NCBI GenBank assembly: GCA_022447685.1
Contig: JAKVAO010000029.1
Location: forward strand, 1-29,716
DNA: 29,716 nucleotides
Source: Candidatus Caenarcanales bacterium
GTDB taxonomy: Bacteria; Cyanobacteriota; Vampirovibrionia; LMEP-6097
Direction: 5' to 3'
The notes under the pieces were generated by a model, which searched no databases, was not told the origin of the DNA, and saw only the letters and a list, made by a program, of their open reading frames with translations. Shown one piece after another: positions 24,672 through 29,716 of the stretch (position 1 is the first letter of the stretch; the number at the start of each line of letters is the position of its first letter). A program made the translations under genes and the position numbers.

Positions 24672-26116
24672 TGCAGCACCTTTCCCCAGAAGACTGTATT
24701 TGTATTATTGATATTGGTTCTAATTCTATTAGAATGGTAATCTATGATGAGATTTGCAGATTCCCACGTATAGTCTTGGACGAGAAGGCAGAGTGTCATT
24801 TAGCTGATGGAGTAGCGATAAGTAAAATACTTAAAGAAGAAAATGTAAATAAAGCTATAGAAAACATTAGACGCTTTGCTGCATTATTAGATTACTCTAA
24901 AATCAACAACAGGTTTGCAATTGCAACTTCAGCTTGTAGAGAGGCTGAAAACGCAGGTGATTTCATTAAAGAAGTTGAAGAACTACTTAAAACTAAAGTC
25001 AATTTAATTAGTGGTGAAAGAGAAGCAGAACTATCAGCTCTTGGTGTTTTAATGGAGCAACCTGATGCCAGAGGAATAGTTGCAGATATTGGTGGTGGAA
25101 GTTTAGAACTTAGCTCAATAGATGATTCTGTTATCAACAACTGCAATAGTTATAGACTTGGTTATCACTCTCTTTTCGACTTAGAATTAGAAAAAAATTA
25201 TTCAAGTAAAGAAATGGAAGACTATATTCAAGAAATTTTAGCTGAAGATCAATCTCTAAATAATTCAGAATTAAAATCAGTTTACTTAGTCGGAGGTCGC
25301 TGGAAACGTTTGGCTAGACTTCATATGGAATCGAATAATTATCCGTTGAAAATAGTTAGTAACTATTCTATATCAGCTGAGGAGGTAGATCAGTTTTTAG
25401 AATTTGATGAAATTAACTCAACTCTGAGATTCGCTGCATTACTTCTGAAAACACTAATAAAAGTTAGCTCTATCAAAAAACTTATTTTCTGCACTAATGG
25501 TATTAGAGAAGGTTTTATTTACACAAAACTAAATAGTAAACAAAAACAACAGGATCCACTACCTGAATCAATAATCAAGATCACAAAGTTACAAGCGAAA
25601 ATGTTAATCAATCGCGCAAAATGCATTTCAGATTGGGTGCTATCATCAGGCTTTATCAATTTAGCTTCAAGCACAAATATTGATATTCGCAAAATGATTT
25701 ATGCTTCATCAGTATTAATACAAGGTTTTATTTTCAACAATAAAGAACAAAAATCCACAGCCGTTTTCAATTATATAATCAACCTCAACCTTCCTAATTT
25801 AATTCATGAAGAAAGGATTTTCCTAGCTTATATACTTTTCTGTTCTCTTGCTGGAAACAAAACCAATAAAGAAATCAAAAAATATTTAACTCTACTAGAT
25901 TTTCCAATAATCAAAAAAGCTAAAAAAATTGGCTATTTTCTGAGACTTGCAATTCACCTTTCACCAGGTGACTCTAAATTATTGAAATACATTGACTTAA
26001 ACTTTAACAGTCAAGGACTTGAATTCTCCACGAGTAAGAAAAAACTTCAAAATTTATTTTTAGGAAATACCTTACACGACACATTAATTGAACTTGAAAA
26101 CTTAATAGAGTATTAA
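24671..26116 (+). CDS. Ppx/GppA family exopolyphosphatase or pppGpp phosphatase
   Basis: 481 aa, starting with GTG. The ASKHA-fold phosphate-1 loop is IIDIGSNSIRMVIYD (12-26). FAIATSACREAENAGDF carries the typical 'ATxAxR-A' segment, LISGEREAELSALGV follows, and VADIGGGSLELSS is the phosphate-2 loop. Ppx hydrolyses terminal phosphate of polyphosphate; GppA converts pppGpp to ppGpp. Sequence alone does not separate them, but the direct overlap with ppk favours Ppx. The C-terminal half (about 300-481) is all-helical, as expected for the HD-like accessory domain of long Ppx proteins. Its stop overlaps the convergent photolyase gene by 4 nt and there is no room for an ordinary terminator. Confidence 0.92.
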   Translation: MQHLSPEDCICIIDIGSNSIRMVIYDEICRFPRIVLDEKAECHLADGVAISKILKEENVNKAIENIRRFAALLDYSKINNRFAIATSACREAENAGDFIKEVEELLKTKVNLISGEREAELSALGVLMEQPDARGIVADIGGGSLELSSIDDSVINNCNSYRLGYHSLFDLELEKNYSSKEMEDYIQEILAEDQSLNNSELKSVYLVGGRWKRLARLHMESNNYPLKIVSNYSISAEEVDQFLEFDEINSTLRFAALLLKTLIKVSSIKKLIFCTNGIREGFIYTKLNSKQKQQDPLPESIIKITKLQAKMLINRAKCISDWVLSSGFINLASSTNIDIRKMIYASSVLIQGFIFNNKEQKSTAVFNYIINLNLPNLIHEERIFLAYILFCSLAGNKTNKEIKKYLTLLDFPIIKKAKKIGYFLRLAIHLSPGDSKLLKYIDLNFNSQGLEFSTSKKKLQNLFLGNTLHDTLIELENLIEY

Positions 26117-27453
26117 CTAAGATCTGAATTTTCTAACCAATGCTTTACAAACTGTCCTTTAGAATCATAATGCTCAGCTTGAGAATTAACATCAAAGACA
26201 TGTGCTTTTTCAGTTGCAACCAAACCTGTTATATAAGCACAATTCAGCCAATTACTATAAACATCATAATCAACCAAAACAGATTCTAAATAGCTTGCAG
26301 CAAAACGCCAATCTTGTTTCAAATCATGCACAAAGTAACTAACAACATTTTGCCTACCGCGATTAGACAAATAACCTGTTTGCTTCAAACTAATCATATT
26401 AGCGTCTATGAAAGGAACACCAAGCTTACCACTAATCCAAGCCTGACAAATCTCCTCATCTAAATTGTGTTCAACCTCTCTTTCATGTGGTCCCTTCAAA
26501 AAGAAAAGCTTAGATTTATATTTTCCGTATAACAAATGGAAGTATTCACGCCACAGTAGTTCAAACTTCAACCAATAAGTAGAATCATTTTTAAGCTCCT
26601 CATTTTCAAATTTTTCAATCTCATGCATTATATGATTTACAGAGATACATCCAAGAGAAAGCCAAGCTGAGAAACGGCTAGAGAAATTTCGCCCCATCAA
26701 ACCATTTCTAGTTCTCTTATAACGCTTTATAGATTTCTGATTCCAGATATAATTCTTAATACGGTCAAGTCCGATATCCTCACCACCTTCATACAAAAAA
26801 GTTGCCCTAGTATCGGAAATAACATGTGTTTGACTTTTTAAACTTTCAAGATTCGTATGAAGATTAAAAGTCAAATCAAGATTAATATCCTCAGACTTAA
26901 GTTTAATTAGCTTAGTACTATGTTCAAAATTTATATTGATACACTCTTTATCAGCTTCCAGGAAATCTTGTTCATATGTCCTACGGAATCTAGTGAAAGT
27001 ATCTTGAAGCCTTTTCACCTTTGATTTCATCAAGTCGTATTTAAAGATATGGTTACTATTGTATTTATGGAATTTGACATTAAGGAAACTAGTTTTTAAC
27101 TTTTTCTCTAGGCGTCTTTCCTCATAAGCAATATCTTTTTCGTAATAAATATCAGTAATGTCATATTTATTGACGAGAAAAGAAATAATTTCAAAAGAAT
27201 CCCCTGAAAAAATATTCAGACTAAGATTCATAAGCTCTAGATTGTGCTTAAGATTTTCAAGAGATTGGTAAAGAAAGTTTAGCCTAAAATCACTTTGTCT
27301 TTTAAAACCATAAATTGTATCAGCATATATTTTATTGTCTAACACATAAAAAGGCAAAATAGTATCGGAATTTGCAATCGACTCACGAAGAACCAAATTG
27401 TCAAAAACACGTAAATTTTTTCTAAACCAAATTAGTGATTTCTTTATCACCAT
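26113..27453 (-). CDS. Cryptochrome/photolyase of the CRY-DASH type
   Basis: 446 aa, slightly shorter than most CRY-DASH proteins. The N-terminal photolyase domain opens SLIWFRKNLRVFDNLVLRE (6-24). The FAD domain has RFSAWLSLGCIS (260-271), WREYFHLL (301-308), TGYLSNRGRQNV (359-370) and DYDVYSNW (395-402). The combination of 'SNRGRQNV' and 'DYDVYSNW' is what I know from CRY-DASH rather than CPD class I enzymes. These flavoproteins repair UV pyrimidine dimers, mainly in single-stranded DNA, using blue light, and imply that the cell meets light. It is read from a promoter that shares a palindrome with the divergent neighbour. Confidence 0.9.
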   Translation of the reverse strand: MVIKKSLIWFRKNLRVFDNLVLRESIANSDTILPFYVLDNKIYADTIYGFKRQSDFRLNFLYQSLENLKHNLELMNLSLNIFSGDSFEIISFLVNKYDITDIYYEKDIAYEERRLEKKLKTSFLNVKFHKYNSNHIFKYDLMKSKVKRLQDTFTRFRRTYEQDFLEADKECININFEHSTKLIKLKSEDINLDLTFNLHTNLESLKSQTHVISDTRATFLYEGGEDIGLDRIKNYIWNQKSIKRYKRTRNGLMGRNFSSRFSAWLSLGCISVNHIMHEIEKFENEELKNDSTYWLKFELLWREYFHLLYGKYKSKLFFLKGPHEREVEHNLDEEICQAWISGKLGVPFIDANMISLKQTGYLSNRGRQNVVSYFVHDLKQDWRFAASYLESVLVDYDVYSNWLNCAYITGLVATEKAHVFDVNSQAEHYDSKGQFVKHWLENSDLS

Positions 27454-27458
27454 ATTCT

Positions 27459-27486
27459 ATTCTAATTGAAAAATCGAATTTTTCAA
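27459..27486 (-). promoter_or_regulatory. Promoter of the CRY-DASH gene, leaderless type
   Basis: On the minus strand TTGAAA (27486-27481), a 16-nt spacer and TAGAAT (27464-27459) precede the ATG at 27453 by 5 nt. This is a good sigma-70-like promoter whose expected start site falls on the ATG. No Shine-Dalgarno is present, which agrees with a leaderless message. Confidence 0.55.
27466..27486. promoter_or_regulatory. Perfect palindrome, candidate operator
   Basis: TTGAAAAAT (27466-27474) and its exact reverse complement ATTTTTCAA (27478-27486) flank the 3 bases CGA. The dyad covers the -35 and spacer of the CRY-DASH promoter and lies upstream of the divergent small gene. It is well placed for a dimeric repressor acting on one or both genes. 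A low-GC hairpin terminator is unlikely because neither gene ends here. Confidence 0.5.
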
Positions 27487-27521
27487 GCTCAATGATTAGT
27501 TGAAATTCTAAATTTTAGGGA

Positions 27522-28010
27522 ATGATGAACTTAGAGAAACTAGTTATGCTTGAGAAATACTGGTATAAAATTTTCAAAGTTGATTTCTATGAATCAGTAA
27601 TTGATTTTGCCCTAAAAAACTCATCCAAAGGGATAGAGGAGCAAGATTTAATCGATTTTCTTAATATTCGTGGTTACACAATAGTAAAAGAAGACGATCT
27701 AGATATAGTAGTAACTTACAATGACTTAATCGAACAAATCTGGAAAAAGAACGGGGATAAACTATTCGTCAACCCAGAAAAACTTAATGAAATTATGCTT
27801 CTAAAAAGTATTAAAAACGCTAAAAATCTTTCATTTCTAGCCATATTCATCTCAATATTTTCGATTATATCTATCAGCTCTCTTGGAGCATTTGTACTTA
27901 CAGCCAACTCTAAGTCATCATATTCATTCTTTCTTCAAAAGCAAGTTAAGTTGCTTGAATACATAAACTCAAATCTTGAACATTTAAGATTTAACAAAAT
28001 GGTTGAATAA
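27522..28010 (+). CDS. Small one-TM protein of unknown function
   Basis: 162 aa, not recognised. A soluble helical N-terminal part (1-100, with LEKYWYKIFKVDFYESVIDFAL and a second charged helix) is followed by one hydrophobic segment (about 103-127) and a short Lys/Glu-rich tail. It is probably anchored in the inner membrane with the N-terminal domain in the cytosol. Two adjacent ATGs (27522 and 27525) follow AGGG; an internal ATG at 27546 (LVMLEKYW) is also possible. It diverges from the CRY-DASH gene across a shared palindrome and ends 93 nt before the tRNA. Confidence 0.6.
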   Translation: MMNLEKLVMLEKYWYKIFKVDFYESVIDFALKNSSKGIEEQDLIDFLNIRGYTIVKEDDLDIVVTYNDLIEQIWKKNGDKLFVNPEKLNEIMLLKSIKNAKNLSFLAIFISIFSIISISSLGAFVLTANSKSSYSFFLQKQVKLLEYINSNLEHLRFNKMVE

Positions 28011-28056
28011 TTATATTTTCAATAATTTAGAATTTGATTAATATTTTCATTATTAC

Positions 28057-28085
28057 TTAGATAAAAACCATATTTCGTATATAAT
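28057..28085 (+). promoter_or_regulatory. Probable tRNA-Arg promoter
   Basis: A perfect TATAAT (28080-28085) lies 18 nt before the tRNA 5' end, and a weak -35-like TTAGAT is about 18 nt further upstream. The surrounding 28011-28103 gap is AT-rich and I see nothing else in it. Confidence 0.5.
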
Positions 28086-28103
28086 TGGTACTTGTATCTA
28101 TTC

Positions 28104-28180
28104 AGGGCATTACCTCAGCTGGATAGAGGGCTCGGCTACGAACCGAGACGTCGGGGGTTCGAATCCCTCATGCCCTGCCA
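28104..28180 (+). tRNA. tRNA-Arg (anticodon ACG)
   Basis: The full cloverleaf is visible. The acceptor AGGGCAT pairs with ATGCCCT, the D stem is CCTC/GAGG, and the anticodon stem CTCGG/CCGAG holds the loop CTACGAA with anticodon ACG at 28138-28140. The variable loop is ACGTC, the T arm is GGGGG-TTCGAAT-CCCTC with one G-U pair, and discriminator G and an encoded CCA end at 28180. The wobble A would be edited to inosine by TadA to read CGU, CGC and CGA. Its 3' part is overlapped on the other strand by the reading frame of a recombinase remnant, which marks it as an integration site. Confidence 0.97.
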
Positions 28181-29106
28181 TATGTACTGACTAGCACATT
28201 TAAAGATAGTATCGAAGGGTTCAACCCAGTCATAGACTAAGGTTGAACTTTCTAACTTTAAGTTCTGAACTACTAAATTTACTAAAGTACGTTTTGATTC
28301 AAATTCCGAACTCAAGAATTTTTCATGGGCTTGATTAGCTAAAGTAAGCAGATATTCAGCTGTAATATAGTATTCTTCATCAGCATCACGTAAACGCTTA
28401 ATTTTGCGCTCAATTTCGATTTGCTTGGCTTTAAAATCAATTTGTCTAGCTTTGAATTCTTCAGCACTGATAAGATCATCAAGCTTGTCTTCATACATAC
28501 GCTCAATTCTCTTGGTATATCTAGCATAATCTTGTTGAAGGTTTTCAAGCACATCTTTAGTGAATTTCTTTTTGAGGATTCTATCTAAGGCTCCTTAATA
28601 CCAAACTCTTCTTGAACTCGTTTGCGAATACCTAACATAGAGATGGTCCCTGTTGAGTACCATTCATAAGCTTTTTTAACTATTTCAGCTTTAATTCCAT
28701 CTGGTTTTATCCATTTACGCTTATTTTCAAGGGTTACATTCTTATAGCCATAAAGTGCTTGTCCTGGCCATTCACCTTTGATAAACTTATGATCTGCTGA
28801 TTTCTTGGTATCTTCTTTGGGCCTGTTTATAAGCTGTTTGCCAAGAAAGACCTTCAGATCCCAGTCTTGAATATCACGACCGTAGGATTTTCTATTGATA
28901 ACTAGCCTGTCATCTACAAAATGGATTTCTTTGTCATAATTTTTGACTAAATCATCTATCATGACAGCATCTCTAAAATTTCTAGTGATTCTATCTACCC
29001 TATAGGCTATAACAACTTTAATGTCTTCATTAGCTTTGACATACTCGACCATTTCAACAAATTTGGTCCTTATCTTTTGATCTGCACTTTCACTTTGATT
29101 ATTTAG
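28136..29106 (-). pseudogene. Decayed large serine recombinase (site-specific integrase)
   Basis: Two frames together give the remains of one gene. The 5' part (29106-28585) begins mid-way through the resolvase domain (ESADQKIRTKF, then VIAYRVDRITRNFRDAV, the region carrying the 'DRxxR' active-site arginines). It runs into the recombinase domain (WPGQALYGYKN) and stops at TAG after EEFGIKEP. The first roughly 60 codons with the catalytic serine are absent. A frameshift near 28595 continues as ALDRILKKKF. The zinc-ribbon region is deleted next, and the coiled-coil C-terminus (ENLQQDYARYTKRIERMYEDKLDD...LISAEEF) follows. The frame ends YDWVEPFDTIFKCA and then reads through antisense tRNA sequence (GMRDSNPRRLGS) to 28136. 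It cannot be active. Confidence 0.85.
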
Positions 29107-29124
29107 TTAATAATCATGAAAGTG
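29085..29124. repeat. Nested inverted repeat at the broken end of the recombinase
   Basis: CACTTTCA (29085-29092) and TGATTATT (29096-29103) are followed, after the 5-nt loop TAGTT, by their complements AATAATCA (29109-29116) and TGAAAGTG (29117-29124). That is 16 perfect pairs with one 3-nt bulge. The recombinase homology ends inside this structure. It may be an end-joining scar, a transposon end or a terminator-like hairpin. Confidence 0.7.
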
Positions 29125-29171
29125 AAATACCTGTCGAAAGAATAAAAGAGATAGCTAAAGCTAATAACAAA

Positions 29172-29396
29172 ATGACTTTACCTCAATATGTAGATCATTT
29201 TGGTTTCGTAGGTGAATTAAGGAAAATTTTTTTCCAAGTATCTAAAGACAGCATTTGCTTGAAAAGACTTAGTGTTACCCGAAAATTTTTGAATGATAAT
29301 TATGGTGGACAAATAAAAATTTATCTTAAGGATGCCCTGAAAAACTCACCTTGGATATTGAAGTATAAAAACAAGGAAAGAGTAATCACAGATTGA
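29172..29396 (+). CDS. Unrecognised ORF fragment next to the IS
   Basis: 74 aa from the ATG, basic and hydrophobic-poor, with no known motif. The same frame stays open upstream (NHESEIPVERIKEIAKANNK before the Met) into the palindrome at 29085-29124, so the ATG may not be the true start and the gene may be truncated at its 5' end. No ribosome binding site precedes the ATG. It stops about 20 nt before the transposase start. It may be cargo of the lost element or a spurious frame. Confidence 0.35.
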   Translation: MTLPQYVDHFGFVGELRKIFFQVSKDSICLKRLSVTRKFLNDNYGGQIKIYLKDALKNSPWILKYKNKERVITD

Positions 29397-29417
29397 GCTA
29401 GCTAGTAAAATATAGTA

Positions 29418-29716
29418 ATGCAGGGTTCATTTTTAAATATTTTTTGTACGACAAGTAAAGTAACAAAGTCGTCAAAGTTTTTAGAGGAGATTGATTCAGT
29501 AATGCCTTGGTATCGAATCAATAAACTACTTTCAAAGTGGAAAGATGGAGCTACTGGTCGAAAAGGTTTTAGTCCGGAGACCATGTTTAGAATGTCACTC
29601 CTAAAAGATTTCTACGGTTTAAGTGATGCAGATACTGAAGAGTTAATAAATGATCGAATATCATTTCGTAAATTTATGAAAATTGATATTTCTCGTCCTG
29701 CACCTGATGAGACCAC
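29418..29716 (+). mobile_element. IS5-family transposase, 5' part (cut by the window edge)
   Basis: An ATG at 29418 opens 99 codons with no stop. The product has the N-terminal DUF772-like domain of IS5-type transposases: FLEEIDSVMPWYRINKLL, then GFSPETMFRMSLLKDFYGLS, then ISFRKFMKIDISRPAPDETT. The last tract precedes the catalytic DDE core, which lies outside the window. The IS left end must be near 29397-29417, where CTAGCTAG occurs; CTAG-type target duplications are common for the IS5 group, but the true end cannot be fixed without the other inverted repeat. Confidence 0.88.

Noticed and set aside
28136..28180. Protein tail WQGMRDSNPRRLGS as a true C-terminal domain
   Set aside because: These codons are the antisense of the tRNA-Arg gene. 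Such tails are a common artefact of frames that run into tRNA genes.
1..29716. CRISPR array or restriction/defence system
   Set aside because: I saw no regularly spaced direct repeats and no Cas, methylase, nuclease or toxin-antitoxin gene; the repeats found are inverted and single.

Overview
This is an AT-rich, gene-dense bacterial window of 29.7 kb. It has short intergenic gaps, many overlapping start/stop codons, about 24 credible protein genes, one tRNA and a decayed mobile element at the right end. The organism cannot be named from this alone. A glucosylglycerol-phosphate synthase of cyanobacterial character, an oxygen-utilising desaturase, a CRY-DASH photolyase and no photosynthesis genes would fit a low-GC relative of Cyanobacteria (for example a Vampirovibrionia/Melainabacteria-type lineage) or another free-living Gram-negative. 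This is inference only.

Layout. Positions 1-6667 are almost entirely minus strand: a sensory operon (histidine kinase, stand-alone receiver, secreted type-1 periplasmic binding protein, then the first codons of another gene), a compatible-solute pair (HAD phosphatase plus GgpS-like synthase separated by one base) and a polysaccharide-type flippase. Positions 6734-8842 hold a sulfotransferase and a convergent delta-9-type desaturase. Positions 8935-10676 (minus) hold a hemerythrin-like gene translationally coupled to a degenerate PurD-like ATP-grasp protein. Positions 10692-12560 (plus) are the queuosine-precursor operon queF-queC-queE, followed by a secreted protein of unknown function.

Positions 13345-13574 hold a strong palindromic element with two competing hairpins. 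Two unknown proteins follow: 308 aa, then a 1615-aa acidic protein with EF-hand/dockerin-like calcium loops. Positions 19455-26116 are a tightly packed glycerol and polyphosphate operon, glpK-glpD-ppk-ppx/gppA. A convergent CRY-DASH gene shares its upstream region, which carries a perfect palindrome, with a small one-TM protein.

Positions 28104-29716 form an integration scar: tRNA-Arg(ACG), a decayed large serine recombinase whose reading frame runs into the tRNA on the opposite strand, a nested palindrome at its truncated end, an unrecognised ORF fragment and the start of an IS5-type transposase cut by the window edge.

How genes connect. GlpK makes glycerol-3-phosphate, which GlpD oxidises and which a GgpS would use as acceptor, so osmolyte synthesis and glycerol use could share a metabolite. 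Ppk and Ppx/GppA would balance polyphosphate or (p)ppGpp. The most unusual items are the T7 junction between phosphatase and synthase, the giant EF-hand protein pair, the palindromic element at 13.4 kb, and the PurD paralogue that has lost most PurD signature residues.
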